Shown: positions 13,346-29,723, counted from the stretch's first letter. The stretch: 64,000 nucleotides of DNA from Chrysomallon squamiferum (GCA_012295275.1 CM022674.1:7890409-7954408), one strand, 5' to 3'. A program made the numbers and translations. The notes: generated by a model not told the origin, from the sequence alone.

Positions 13346-16300
13346 GCTATTGGTATTTAAGTTTCAAAATGGTTGATGTTTATAGTAAGTAGTTGTACAG
13401 AGGTTTATTAACCTGTCTAATGTTGAGTATTTTTAAGTATTTTAGTACTGTTATATTATTTTTTAAATAATGGTAATAATTATCGCTTGTATAATTTGAA
13501 TTTAGCTTTACATCAGGAAGCAAAGCTAGCAAAATGGATTTTATAATACAGTTTATTACATTCAGTGTTTTAAGACAGCCACTTTTTGTTATAATTTTAT
13601 TTTGCATTTTGTAGAAGGAATCATTTCAGAAAACAATTGCATATTTATTTAAGAAAGCTTTATTGTTTTGTTTTTCTAAAAACAGTTTAATTTTAATTTT
13701 TTTTATTTCTGAGAATATTGAATTTTTCATCTTTTATTATTGATATGTATTTATAACAGTAATATTCTTCTTATTCAAAGTCACGTTTTAACACTGGTAA
13801 ATTTATGGTATCCAAATTTGGGTTTACTTAGATACCAGGTCCAGTAAATAAATAAATAAGAAAAACGAAAAACACAGTCACACATATACACACAAACACA
13901 CACAACACATGCAGACTAGTAGAGATATTTCTGTAAGAGACATATGATAAAAAAAAAAAAAACATCTTTAGTAAGTAATATCAGATATGTTGAAATTATA
14001 AGTTTGTGATCAATGTTAATATTCAAAATTGGTGATAAAAAACAGTGTGTGTCAAGCTATACATGTTTAATAAACTATCTGAACAATTTTATCATAAATA
14101 AACAGATACATATAAAACAATCAATATAATTAAAAAGCAGATAAATAAAATAGAAAATGTACAAAAGTCTAAGAATCCACAGATTTTATTATTAATTACC
14201 TGAACATACTTGTTTTAATATAATAAATTTTAATAAATGAATCTAAATATATTTAAATCCAATTGTTTTTTAGTAAATATACAGTTTTATTATTTGTTCA
14301 TCATTTTTAAAGATAGAAAAAAAAAAATAAAAAAAATAAAGAAATTAATATAACTCATTATTTTTTAAAGTTCATTTTGATTTATATGAATGAATTTGCC
14401 ATTTATTTATTTATTTGCTTCAGTAAATTTTCTTGTTTGTTTTTATTACTAGAAAGTTTTGTTCAAAAATATAAAATTTTGTTCAGTTTTAAAATTGTTT
14501 GATAATTTTCTTTGGTTTGTTAAAATGTATAACCTGGATTAATTGTTCAAGAGAAGGTAAGTCAGTTGAGTTATCTCCCTTTAAAGATGTCCACCTCCCC
14601 TATGTTGCATATGTCAAAAGAATGAGGGAGTTACTAAGTGAATTGCAGATGATTGCTACAAACAAAATATATATATATATATATTATTATTATTATTATT
14701 ATTATTATTGTAATTGTTGTTGTTTTTATAATTTTCTCTTTAATTAGAAACCTTACTAACTTAGCTATTCATATTATCCTATTCTAACCATGCCTCTGAG
14801 TAATAATAATTGTAAATAATTACTGTAAGCCTTTCATATAAATAATATTTTCTAACATTTTATATGATAGCTTGGCCCTGCTTCGTTAATCATTTGTTTG
14901 TTTGTGTGTGTGTGTGTGTGTGTGTGTTGTTTGTGTGTGTGTGTGTGCATGTGTATACGTGTATATCTAGCAGCTGAGCACTATGTTGTTAGTCAATATC
15001 AGTGTATTCATCTGTGTATCTGTGTGACAATCATAAAGGACAAAGACAGTGATATAGCAAAATAGTGACAAGAAGAAGCATATATAGCTTGACTGGGCTT
15101 AAAATAACCCTTAAACAAAACAAATTTAAATTTAAAACATATGCTGTTAACAAAGCTGAGTTAAAAAAAATAATAATTCTTGTTTTCATTATTTTTAAAC
15201 TTATTTTATCTGAAAAGAAATGTGAAATATCTGTTGATGTTTGTCTTCTGATTTTACCAGGAAGTACTTGAAGTTCTGTACATCTTATACTATTTTGAAT
15301 ATTCGGATCACTGATTGTAATGATCAGTTATGTTTCTTGTATAAATATTTATTTTAACATACATTGAATTGTCCTTAGTTTCCTTTAAAAAGAGATGCAA
15401 AACATAATTAATCCTGAACTCATCCATGTGAGTCTGTTTCATTTGTTCATCACTATCTCTAGAAAACAAATGTGTTATTGTTTTAAATATTCAAAAAAAG
15501 CATTTTTGCCTTCTTCATTAACTCCAAAGAAATATTTTTTCTTTATTTTATTTATACTTATATCATTTGTTTATTTTATTTTGTTAATTCCAAGATGAAG
15601 TTTTTTGTCTTCTATTTTGTTAACCAATTCTAAAAAACATTTGTTCTCTTAGTTTCTTAACTCTAAAAACATTTATTCCTTGAATTTTATAAACTCTAGG
15701 AGAATTTATACATCCTATTTTATTAACTCTAAGAACATTTCCTACTTCTATTTCATTAAACCTAAAAAAAAAAAAAATTTGGTTTCTTCTGTTCCATTAG
15801 TCCTAAAGAACGTTAGCTTTTTTCTTCATTTGTTACCACCATCTTATTTACATCACAGGAGTACTTGTTTCTATTATATTACATTATGTGATTGATTCAA
15901 TACAGTTCACTGTTTATTTTTAGCATCAAGTCCTGCAGGACTGTGAAAGGATAATAAATGAATTAGTTTGTAATTTTGTGCCGTTCATTACCTTGGTTTA
16001 CAGATAGACAGGTTTTATATGTGTCTGAGCTGTCCCAAGATGAAGCTAATTTCAGTGACCTTTCTCAGAATCCAGTAATTAAGTCAAACTCTGACAGGTC
16101 ATGTTGATCTCAATGAAGTCTGTGACCTGAATTTTTAGTGACCTAAAACACAAAAAATGAATAATAAATAAAATAAATTTTAAGAATTGTGTGTGTGTTG
16201 TAAAAAAAAAAAAATATGGTTTTCTTTTCTTTTAATTGTTAATATTATTACCTTTTTTTTTTTTATCTGAAATAAAGAATAACAAGGGATGTATAAAAAC

Positions 16301-19300
16301 ATACATAGAGTTTTTAGGATTTTTTTTTTCTATTTTAGATTTAAGAATTTTCAGTTACTGTTTGGCAAATTTAAATGCTTGTTTTGATTACAGTGTTACT
16401 CTAGTATTATACGACTACAGCTACTACTACTATAGCTACTACTACTACTATAGCTACTACTCTAGAGCTACTACTGCCATAGCTACTACTGCTACAGCTA
16501 CTACTACTATAGCTACTACTACTATAGCTACTACTACTACAGCTACTACTACTACAGCTACTACTACTAGAGCTACTACTACTATAGCTACTACTACTGT
16601 AGGTACTACTACTATAGCTACTACTACTGTAGCTACTACTACTATAGCTACTACTACTAGAGCTACTACTACTATAGCTACTACTACTATAGCTACTACT
16701 ACTGTAGGTACTACTACTGTAGGTACTACTACTGTAGCTACTACTGATATAGCTACTACTACTACAGCTACCACTGATATAGCTACTACTGATATAGCTA
16801 CTACTGCTACAGCTACTACTACTACAGCTACTACTACTACAGCTCCTACTACTACAGCTACTACTGCTACAGCTACTACTGCTACAGCTACTACTACTAT
16901 AGCTACTACTACTACAGCTACTACTGCTACAGCTACTACTACTATAGCTACTACTACTATAGCTACTACTGATATAGCTACTACTGCTACAGCTACTACT
17001 GCTATAGCTACTACTACTATAGCTACTACTACTATAGCTACTACTCTAGAACTACTACTTCTATAGCTACTACTGCTATATCTACTACTGCTATAGCTAC
17101 TACTATAGCTATGACTGCTAGAGATACTACTGCTAGAGCTACTACTACTACTATAGCTACTACTACTGTAGCTGCTACTGCTAGAGCTACTATTATTATT
17201 ATAGCTATTACTGCTATAGGTACTACTACTATTATAGCTATTACTGCTATAGGTACTACTACTATAGCTGCTACTGCTAGAGCTACTACTATTATAACTA
17301 CTACTAATATAGCTACTACTAATATAGCTACTACTATTATAGCTATTACTGCTATAGGTACTACTACTATAGTTGCTTTATTTACTCTAAGACTTCTACT
17401 ATATTACTATAGCACTACTGTTATTACTACTCTCACAACTGTTACATTTATCACACAGCTGCTACTACAACTAGTATTACTGATATTACTGCAGTAACTG
17501 ATTCCATTATAAATAATAATAGATTAATTGTTGTAATAGTAGTAGTAGTAGTAAAAAGCAGCAGCAGTAACAGTAGTTGTAGTAGTAGTAGAAATAGTTA
17601 TAAATACCATTATATCATCTAGAGTATCATGCATGTATTTTTCATGTTACTGTTATTCCTGGAAAATGTTATTTAACATGCCAAAACACAGTTGATGTTT
17701 GTTGTTTTCAACTTTATTATATAAAGATCAATTAATCTCAGACACAGGATAAATAACATCATTTGTAATTAATTTATTTTCCCAGTCATAACATGGATAT
17801 GTGATAAATATGTTGTAAAAATCCAATAGATCTATTTAATGATCACACGAAGAAGATGCCGTAATTACTGGCAACTGTAATAAAACTTGCCAACTCGCTC
17901 CAATAGACCAGCTCATTTGCCACAAACACTTAACTCTGAATTTTTATTACTGATTTTATCCCGTAATTCTCCAACACGGTGGAAGCATTTCTGATAGTTA
18001 ATCAAGGTCTTGTGTGAGGCAAATCCACCGAGAACCCGCTCAGTTGATGCTCCGATAGTTTTTTGTGTTTGGAATCTGAGGATCTGACTGTTCCATTTTC
18101 TGTTGATGAAGTAAGAAGCAGGGATTGCAATATCCCAAAACACTTAGATTGCCCTTTTCACTGAGTTACAGCTTCTCAGAGTGATTGTGTGAGCAGATCC
18201 TCTGGCTGAGTCTGGATAATTTCATTACAGATATTGAATGTACTCTTTCATCATTGTGTAGGTAATTTAACTGGTAGCAGATTCACACTGGTGTTGTGGT
18301 AGCTGATGGTGAAGAGTTAGTGAATGAGATGTGATTAAAATGTCAGGATTAATTTTGTTATTTTAAGATAACAGAAGTTCTTTACATTTTTTTAGTTATT
18401 TATTAATTTAGTTATTTTTTATTTTTTATTTTTTTTAAAGTTATTTTGTAAAAACTTTTATTCGTTTTAAATACACTGAAACTTCTCAAAACAAAAAGTT
18501 TGCTTTGGTCAAGGTTTTTGTATTAAAAACTCAGACACTGTGGTACTACAGTTTGACTGTATATTTATTTTTATCAGATATTAAAATAAAATGTTGGATA
18601 ATATATTTTAAAAATTCAGATTAAAAAAATGACTAACAGCAGAAATAAATAATAATTGTAATATATATAATAATGAAAATAGAATTTTATGTATAAAGTA
18701 ACTTTTATTATAATTACAATTAATGCAACCAATCCTAAACAACAACAACAAAAAAAGAAGAAATAAATAATTAAAAAAGACCAACCTGTATAAATTGACT
18801 TGAAAAGCATCTGTGCCAATACAAACCAAACAAACATGTTTTTTTGCAAGACATATTGTTATACCAGCATTAAAAACCTAAACAACAACAATGTAAAATA
18901 TGTGCTGTATTTAAAAACAATTTACAAATTGTGATTTTATTGATTTTTTTTATCTCTATCTGAGCTTGACGTTTTGAATTTCACTTTGTGAGTCTCCTAC
19001 GATTTATTACACATTAACCTGTCTGCTCTTTCACAGATTCTTCATAGTTAAAAATGATTTCCTCACAGATAAAAAAACACTTTTCATTGTTTTAATCAAT
19101 CTTTTCATTTATTTTAAACTGATTCTTGTTAGTTTAAAATAATCATTCCTCATAGTTTAAATTAATAATTTTTCATAGTTAAAAAGCAGTTCTTTTAGTT
19201 TTCGTTAATCACTATTCTTGTAGTTTCATTCTGTTCCATAACTTTATGTCTGTTAGTTTTAAAACCTAATTAAAGAAGAAAGATTTTAGAATCAGACAAA

Positions 19301-22096
19301 CCAAGGAGAATGAAATATTAAGCTGAGATTATTCAGACTGGAGACAAGTGACAAACAGCTCTGTTAGGATTTGGTGGAAGACACATTTATTTTAGAGCTG
19401 GTGGAAGCTAGAAAATTATTTGCATTAATATTTTTTGTCACCAGTTACTTCTTGCTAGCATTATTCATTTCCAAAATATAATTTGTAACTTTTTATTATA
19501 TATATATTTTTTTATCTGTGGCACTATAAAAACTCGGAGAGCTGACAAATCAATAATTTTTAATATGAAGTTAATGCAGGATATTTTAACTGATTTATTT
19601 CAGTCCTTTTTTTTTTTTTTTCATTATTTTTTTTTTGTCGACATCCTTCACAATTCATCTGAAGATTTCATTGTTTTAACATTTTTGTTTTATTTGTTAA
19701 AAAGACCTAACAATTCATGACATCCATGTCCAAAATGTTTTGATATTATCCACAAAAATACTCACTGTATTATGAAATATGTATTTTATCAGAGATTGTG
19801 TCAAAGATGATTTTATACTTGAGGACTAACCAGATCAATAGAGGTTCATCAGCTATGCAGTAATGTAGTGAAGAAATATGATTATCTTGGGTTATAGAAT
19901 TCAATCTCTTGGACTCAAAGTTCACTGCAAAGTCAAGTCACATTATACATATTTTATTGCCTGGGTTAACAGGTCACTCTCTCACAGAGGAGGGCGGAGT
20001 GCTTTATTGGTTATGTCTCTTGCTTAACTCTAGGTGTGTCCCAGGGGTGGTACAACGGATGCAGTATTTGTCTCCTCATATGACCAGCACATGCTATTTA
20101 CTAATTACATTTTAAAACAGAATTTTAACTTTGCAAACAGGAAATGGACTGATGTTTGTGGGTTACTCTTAATTCAAACCAGAATTTCTTAAACATTCAA
20201 AAATCTTTTTTCAGTTAAAATATATTTTTATAAAGAGAATTGTAAATGAGATGAATATTAAAGTTATCATATGAAGAGAACTGAAACAGTGACCTTAGGG
20301 TTCCTTAGAATGCCATTTTTAGTCTGAATGTCTATCTGTCTTTCTCTCCATCTCGCTCTGTGTTAGGCACTCAGTGGATCAGTGTAAGAACCTCTGTCAT
20401 ACAGATCTGTGTTGAAAGTCAACACTTGTCTTAGGGATGTTTGCTAACACACACTTTAGTCCTCAACATCCAGAAAGCCAATTTTTTCTTTCTTTTTGGT
20501 TCTTTTCCACTGATTTTGCTTTTTTTTTTAAATCTTACTTTTTTTACTGTGAATAAATGACTGAATTTTATTTTAAATGGCAAAATCAAGAAAAAATTAA
20601 ACTTAAAATAAAAATAAAATAAAGAAGAAAACCAATATTACATTATTTAAGGGTTATAGCACAATTCATCATTTATTTGACATTTTTAAACTACTGGATT
20701 GTACTTTTTTCTTTCTAACTTCATCTGGGAATAAAATGGAAATTTTTATTTAATGACAAATCAATGTTGTTTAAAACAAATATAACTTTATTTAAAGCTA
20801 TAACAAAATGTACACATTCTTCTGGTAAGTTAAAAATCAGTGTTTTATCTTTCCTTTCTAGTTAAAATGACATACAGATAAGTCTTCCAGCCAGCCTTCT
20901 TGTCTCTGAATAACTGAATCAGGTTTTCATATTTAGGCTGCTGTGTCATAAATTCTCCTCACAGCTCTAACCTTTTGTCATTTCATCAAGTGCCTGAAAC
21001 CCAGTAAAAACAACTTAGTGGCAAATAATTGGCATTATGAATCTCGTTCAAATGCGACGAAGAATAATAATTTGTCCTGTGAATCTCAGTTGATCTCAAA
21101 GCAGAGCAATGTGATTTGTGACATGCAAAACTTTCTTATACAAAACTATAAAAAAAAAAGTTTGCTGACATTTAATAAACCAAAAAATACTGAAGAGTTT
21201 TTTAAATTATATTTTTTCATGAAATATTATTTTATTCTCATTTGATGTGAACCAAATTTTTTTTCAGTGATAATTGAAAGTCATTTTTTTATGGGGTAAT
21301 TGTAATGTAAAAACATCGATCTCATTTAAAGAGTACTTTACTTTGATTTATTTACAATCATTAGTTTGAAATTAATAACTCTTCATTCCTTAATTTGATC
21401 TATTTTTTATAAATGATGTGAAAGGATTTCATTTCGATCCAGACAATTGTTAATAAGCAAAGAAAAAGTGGTTAAATTTATTCATACTCCTAAAATGAAT
21501 TCATCAAAGAAAATGTCGTATGTTTTTAAAAAAAGAGGAAAAACATGGAAAGTCATTGACAATTCATTCCATGCTGTTAATAAGAACTAAAGTTTTTCCC
21601 AATCTCTGTCTCAGCTCCTGTCACACTGAAATGCATGAGAAGCACATGCAATTACCACCCACTAAAATAAAAAATCTATTTTATATGAATTAAATATTCT
21701 GAAGTGAAGTAGACATGCTGCTTTAAATATTCCACCAGGAAGCACTTTACTACTTATGCAGCTCCACAGGATTGAAAGCACATTAATTTTGCATGTTGCC
21801 ATGGTTACTGAAGCACTATGGTATTGAGTGCCAATCTTCCTGTCGAGTTCAAATATTGGTAATGGAAGTACAAACAGTTGTACAGACAATTTCAGAGCCA
21901 TGAAGAATCGTGTAAACTTCAGTGAAAACATTCTCAGTGACTTCTCAGAATGTTCAAATTATGCCATATTGAAGATGTGCATACATGTACATATTCACTT
22001 CATCCTACCAGTCATTTCTGTAACAGAAACAAAAATGTGTGTGTGTGTGTGTACACAGATATACACATACACATACATATACATATACGTATAAAA

Positions 22097-22137
<41 letters not shown>

Positions 22138-24605
22138 TTATGATAAAAAGAAATAAAATAAGAGATGCTCTGAATTAATATACAGAAACTAAAATTTAAA
22201 AAAAGTAAAATTAAAAACAACAAATTAAAAATGTGAAACATGCATAAGATCTGTACAAATTATTTGCATTCATCTGGGAAATATAATATAACTATCTTGA
22301 TGAATATTTCATTATACGGATTTGGCAAAGGATATAAAATATGAAAAGCAGCAGATGTAATAAAATTTTAACATACAATTGCCTGTAAAAATCATTACAA
22401 AATACATAATGTTTAATATGATAATGTTATCAGGATGTGTCCTCAGTATGTAATATTTAATATGTAATTACATTATCAACATCATTTCGGAATGTAATAT
22501 TTAGTATATTAATGCCACAAAGATTAGTATTGAATATATAATAACATTTAATATTGGATTATATGACACAACTGACATATCGGTGGTGTTACACAGCAGG
22601 TCAGTCAGTGGAGTAATCTGATTTTGCAGTCTCTACAGACCTCATCTGATGTAACGAAACAGTGATTGAGCAATGATTTAAACTGATTTGCTTTGGTAGA
22701 TGATCTAATTATTTGTTCATATTTGTTGTAGATAAAATTACATAGCTGTCATGTATAGATAAAACATGATTATCATCATGTATAGATAAAAGATGATTAT
22801 CATCAGGTATAGATAAAACAGATTATCATCATGAATATATAAAACAGATTATCATCATATGTAGATAAAATGAATTAACTGCTGGTGACTCCTGACAATG
22901 GTAAAGTATAAATACTGACATGCCCAGTTAACCCCAGCTTCCCCACCATTGATTTCTTCAGCAGCTGTGTGCAAGTCCAGCTTAATGGCAATCTTACCCC
23001 TGGGACTGACTTAGCTGATTTACTGTCAGAAGTAAGACGGGCAGTCAGAAGTAGATCAGTGAATAGCTCTTAACATTTCTTCATTAACATTTGTCTTATA
23101 TTACTGACATTTATTGGTGCACATCAAGTCAAATGAATTAATAATTCAAAGCACATTATTGGTTTGTCAGAGGTTGTATTTTACTGTTTGTGGGAAGGTT
23201 CTTATAAAAACAAATCTCTTGCTGCTAATTGACACTACTGTTGATAAGTAGATACCATATTAATGCTACTAATACTTCTGTCATTATATCAATTGCAATA
23301 ATAATTATATTAATATTAAATTAGCTATTACTACTAAACTATACTTCTGCCATTACCACTGTTACTACTACAGCCACTGTCACTACTACTAAACCTACAA
23401 CAACCACCATTAACATAACTCCACTATCATAAAAATCATTACACCACCACTGCGACTATAACTGTTACTCTGCATTTTACAACTAACATTAAAACAGTAC
23501 ATCATTACATTACTGTAAAACTACTAAACTCTACCATTACTTTACCATTACACTATTACTACAACTACACAACCACAACAGCAAATCACAACAAGTATAG
23601 CAACTACATCTATTGCTTTGCTTTTTTCTTTCTCAACTTCATCTCTTTTTTTTTTTCTTTTTTTTTCTTCTCTTTTTTTTTGGAATATGATGGAACTGTT
23701 TGATAGAAAATCCTGATTACTAGTCCATGTTATTAAGAAGCTCTAGCAGGATCATGAGAGATTTTTCCATAAGAAGATTTCTGTATTCAGAATGTTGATG
23801 GTGACTACTCAATACTTCCATACAACACACAGATTTGTTTGCCACCCTCCTAGGTCAATACTTTCTTTATTACACCAGCTGAATATGAAATAACATCTAA
23901 TATTTCACTAGCTATACATCTATAATATTTCATTAGCTCTCTGTAAATATATACAAAACATATTTTACTATCTTTCTATGACAAATGTTTCATTAGTTTG
24001 CTGATATAAACATTCATTTAATCTCTGATATAAGTATAATATTGTACTAGTTTTTGTGATATAATATTTTACTAGCTCTATGACATAAATGTAATATTTT
24101 ACTAGCTTTCTGTGACATTAATATTGCACTGGCTTTCTGAAATTACAATTTTTTTCACAAACTCTGACATAAATATAAATTCTAATCATGTTCCTTCAGA
24201 GAAAAATAATATCTCAAGCTGTGTTTCACAAAGAGCTGCTGAAAATGAAAGGTTATAAATGATCACGTTAGATTAGAGTGGAAACTATCAATCTCTTTTC
24301 TCATCAGTTGAACTTGTCTTTTTGCACAGAAGCTATTAAACTCATCTGAGTATTTCCCGTTCCAAACATTTGTTACGTGGTTATATTGATGTATCTATAA
24401 TATTTTATTTTATTTATTTTTTTATTTATTTTATTATTTATTTATTTTTTTATTTTATTCATTATTTTTGTTAAAATATTTAGATTACTTTTTTTGTGAA
24501 ATAATTATTTATATTTGCCTGTTTTTTTTCTCTGACAGTGCTCTTTTGAAAACACTTAGACAAGATGCCGGCCTTTTGGGTTCTGTAATTGAGTTGATGG
24601 CTTCA

Positions 24606-24645
<40 letters not shown>

Positions 24646-27580
24646 TTCATTAATTATAGTATTATGTTGAAAAATACCAAAGGGTCTTAACTGTATTTTC
24701 TTTTTTACTTAAACAAATTATAATAACATAATGGTATTAGAAGGAGAAAGAAATCTTTATCTCTTTCTTTGCTAAGTCATGTTAATCAGTACAGATAAAT
24801 ATCAGTGATGTAAAATAGGAAAAAACACAGACTAAACTAATTTCAACAAGTATAATAAACCTCAAAAAATATTCCCCAGAAATGTAATTTGAATATTGAA
24901 CTATATTATTAGGATCACAGCTTCTGATTAAAACAAGAAAAAAATAATACTGAAATAAAAACTAAGTTGTTCTGTTTTTCAGAGATGAACTCAAATACAT
25001 AAGGATCAGTTAGGTTTTTTTTACAAAGCTGCTTACAAACTGACAGATAATTAAGTCTGCCATTAGAAAAAGTTTATTGAATAATGTGTCTAGATGAAAT
25101 AGCTTGATTAGATTTTTATTTTTTATTTTTTTCCTTTACTTTTTAATTTAACACATTCTTACTTTTTAACCCTGAGCAGTAAACTTCAGGTCATTTTGCA
25201 GATGATGTTTATTACAAAGTGTCTAATTTTTAATTATTTCCCATTCTAACCTTCTAATACTTGCTTTTCTCTTTTTCTGTTAGTATCTGTCTTTTTTCCA
25301 TCTTTCTATCGCTCTGTTTATCTGTCTGTCTGTCTGTATCTCTCACTTGTCTGTATTTATTATCAAAGAAAAATAATGTTTAAATGATGTGAAAATACAG
25401 CATCTGTAAAAAGTCCACTGTAACGAGCCACACCTGTAATTTGAGGATTGCGTGAGAAAAAGGAGATATTAATAATGTATCACTTTACTTATTTGTCACA
25501 ATTGATTGTCTCGTCTTCATACCAGGTGACCCAGCACTGTTAATCAAACCGTGCATACCATAACGGAATTTTACACCTGTATTAATTATTAAATGATAAA
25601 CTGATATTCTTCTGGGACTGACATTATTCTTTTTCCTTTTTTTTTTTCTCTTTTTTTTATTAGCAAATGCAATCAAAATTATTTATGGAATAGTTGAAAA
25701 GCTACATTTTTGCAGTAACATTTATAGAAAATTAAAATAATATTAAATAATTAAAGAACGCTATAATGATCATCATGTACCAGAAATAGAAAACAAAATG
25801 AAGTTTTAATATCCTTCTTAGTAGAAAAGACTTCGTAGAATTTAGCTACACACATGTATTGGTTATAAGTGCATTTATTTAGTTTTTTTCTGTCATAGTT
25901 CATTATTTTAGTTTCTGTAACAGTATACATATACCAAACTTTTTTTTTTTTTTTTTTTATCCATTCATATAAATGCCAGTCTGTACCCACTGATCCATCC
26001 ATCCATCCATCCATCCATACATACACACACATGACATGCACTGTACACTCATAGTAGATCACCAAGCCAAATCATTTCAAAGACATTTTTTATTAGCATT
26101 TTCTTTTAAATGTCATATATTGTTTGATTGGCTGAGTTATCATTTACTAATATTGTAACACACAATTCTATTGGTTTATTTATTTAGCATCTGCTGCATG
26201 CTGTTTCCTCTTTCTAATCATTGGTCTTTTCATTTTTATTAACTCCTTTTTTTTAAATATATTTATTTTTTTGCTTCTGCATTTAAATCTTAATAAAAAT
26301 TTTGAATTATGATTGTTATTATTATTATTATTGTTATTTTGAATTTACTAATTTTGTGTGTTTTTCATAGTGTTTGCAATCCAGTTTTCTTGGAAAGGTG
26401 TGATGTTTTCATCTTTTAACTACTTGTTTTCACTTTCAGATTGAATTTTTAATTTCTGTTGAAATCTTTTTGCTGAAATTCAGTTGGTAATCCTATATGC
26501 ATTGATTCCTTTGTTAGAAAATAATAATAAAATGAAATTATAATTTGAAAAACAAAAAAATGAAATACAAACAATATTTTAGTTTTATTTAAATTATTTC
26601 TTTCACAAGTATAATTTTCTATTTAAGAAATACATGTAGATTATCCAACTGAATTTTAGATGTGTGCAGTGTAGAATGTTATAGTGAAAATCTATAAATT
26701 AAATTAAACAAAACAAGTATAAATACTATGTGTAGATTTATTTTACATAAAGATTTGTATTTGGTACATTTTAACTGAGAAAATATTTTTATGATGAAAC
26801 ATTTTGAAAATATTAAAGTTATGGATTTTTAATGAATGTTTAGATTTGATTTTGATGGTTTAAAAATATACAGGTAAATGGTTTATAAATAACTTTCTAT
26901 TAACATAGCATTCTACAAGTGCACTATTTCTATAATACAGGTATTAAAATAATAAAATGGAAGAAATACAAAATTTAATGACATTTCAGTTTGTTCATAA
27001 TTCCATTTTGTTATTTTACAGTTATTTAATGTTATTAAAATTATTTTGAAAAACTCCATTTTAATAAGGCAATGCTGAAAATATTGTTAAATAAAGGAAA
27101 ATAACAGTTGTATATCAGAACAGCTTTAAAAATAGATAACTTTATTTTATTATTATATGCATAACAATAAGAAACGCATTATTTTTGTGTTTCATTAATT
27201 AGTTTGTCACACTCTACAGGGAATCAAAAAAAATGTTTGCCATTGTTATAACAGTTACTAACAACATAGGTAAAAATGAATTTAATATTAAGCTAATTTC
27301 AATTTCTTTTTATAAAATAATATAATGCTAACAAAATTTTGTCCTAATAATTTTTAGCAAGTCAGATCAGAAAGAATAAAAAATAATACAAATAATTATT
27401 TGTAAAATGAATACATAACTATTAAGAATTGTGGGAAATTAAATAAAAAGTAACCTTAACAGATAATTAAATATTATTATTACTACTAGTAGTTCAAATT
27501 CTATAAATCTGCTATTTTAAATTTTCTATTATTATTATTATTATTATTATTTCTACTAGTAGTAGTTTAAATTTTCTATG

Positions 27581-27611
<31 letters not shown>

Positions 27612-28941
27612 GAGTCAAGTAAACAGCTACTTTAAAAATATCTTTTATTTTTTTTCGGCATTACCTTATTATCAATGTGATGTTTTTCTAATGCTAATAT
27701 TTTGCGCACTTGTTTTTGTTTTTTCAAACTACTTGTTCGTTGTAAGGTTCGCAGCTCCCTGTCTATATTCCAGATCCCTGTGAGGGATTCCACTCATGCA
27801 AATCCCCCGAAGTCTGCCAGTTAGACAAACAGCGCAGGCCCGTGTGTCGCTGCAATTTTGTTTGCTCTCAGGAATTAGAGCCCGTTTGTGGGACAGACGG
27901 ACGCACGTACAGCAACAGGTGTGTGATGCGTAGAGAGGCGTGCAAGGCTCGTAAGGAAATTGACGTGTTGTACCCCGGGCAGTGCAGTACAGGTATGTCA
28001 ATCAGCTAGCCACGCCCATAGTACCCGCTTGTAGACATGCTGCTGTTGTACCTACTAACACTTGTTCATAAATCAAATTGCCCAATTTTTTTTTTTTTTT
28101 TTTTTTTTTTTTCCAAGATGATGATGATGGCATTCAGTTACTTTCCAAAAACCAAAAACAGTTAATTTTTTTCATAACCAAAATTTACCCTTTTTTTAAT
28201 TAAAAGATTGAAAGAGTATGAAATGATGATGATGATGATGACTTTAATGATAACTTATAAACATGCAATTTTTCTAAAAAAGCAAAACAGTTAACTTTGC
28301 TCATAATAAAATTTATCTTTTTTTTGTTGAGAAAATGATGATGATGATGATGATGATGGTAATAATTATAATGATGGCCTTTAGCATGCAGTTTGTTTCC
28401 TAAAAGCAATCAATCGACTTTGTTCATAACTGAAATTCAGATGTTTTGATAAAAATGATGATAGTAATGATGATTATGTTCATGATGATAATGATGATTA
28501 TGATGTTGATAATGATGGCTTATAGCCAGGCAATTTCTTTCCAAGAAAATAAACCAATTAATTTTTATTCTTAAATAAAATTATAATGATAGTAACAGCT
28601 TGTAGATATGTAATTTCTTTCTTAAGCTTCAACCAGTGCATTGAAATTGCAGATAATGAAGATTATTATAATGATGCTTATAAAAAAAACAATAAATTGA
28701 CTTTCTTTATATGATAACGATGGCTTGTAGAGATGCAGTTTATCAATCTACAAAACTGGCTCTTTGACGTGATGATGATGTTGACGAGTCTGCTTTAAGG
28801 CACTGTGTTTTAATTATAATAATAAAACAACCCAGACTGCCCTACTTTTATCATAAAACTATGATGTGGATTTTGATGTTTTTCATTATGAAGTAATTTG
28901 TTTTATTACTATCAGCACAAACTTAGTCAAGCTGCTATGTC

Positions 28942-28977
<36 letters not shown>

Positions 28978-29723
28978 TTTGTTTATTTATTTGTTTATTT
29001 ATTTATTTATATTTCACATTTCAAGGATAGCTGAACACCTTAAGCTTCCACTTTCTGTTGTTATTGTTGTTGTTGTTTTTGTTGTATACAGCACTGTACA
29101 GATTTCCAAAGAGAAAAAAAGATTAAATGGAAAAAATAGGTGTAAAAGTAAACCACCTTTAGATAAATGGAATTTTAGGACCAAAAATATTTTATTTATT
29201 ATTTAATTGCAATTTGGATCAATCATTTCCACACATGATGACTAATAATGTCTAATGAATTAAACTCTGAGACATGTACTGCTCTGCTAAAGAAAAGAAT
29301 AACCATTAAGATGTTTTTATTGGATGAAATAAACATCCATATTGTTGTTTTTATTATTTTTTCCATGTAAAACAGTATGTCTGACTAAAAGTTAGTCAGA
29401 AATATTAGAGTAATTTCCTTTTGTGATGAGGATATAAAGAAAAGATACAAAATTTAAAAAAAAAGGTTTAATGCACTTTGCTTGTTGAAAGAAACATGCA
29501 CACATACATGCACAAACAACCATAAACAGAATACACACAGATATATACAGACACACGTAGATGTATTTATGCATTTCCAAATACATGCAAAAACATATAC
29601 AAACATGAATTCACATGTCCAGTCTTAGAATTACCTAGAATTTATATATTTTTGTCATTATATATATATTATTATTACTGCTTTTATTTTTATTATATTT
29701 ATCATTATCATTAATATCATCAA

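Noticed and set aside
16236-17066. 276-codon plus-strand ORF rich in Ala-Thr and its minus-strand Val-rich shadow
   Set aside because: Translation of the 15-nt satellite; no start context, splice signals or protein features.
17913-18143. 76-codon minus-strand ORF in a less AT-rich patch
   Set aside because: No family recognised and no clear exon boundaries; could be an old transposon fragment or a conserved non-coding element, but I cannot support either.
24468-24653. ORF ending in poly-Phe with a nearby poly-T tract as a retroposon insert
   Set aside because: No target-site duplication or internal promoter motif seen; poly-T tracts are common throughout this window.
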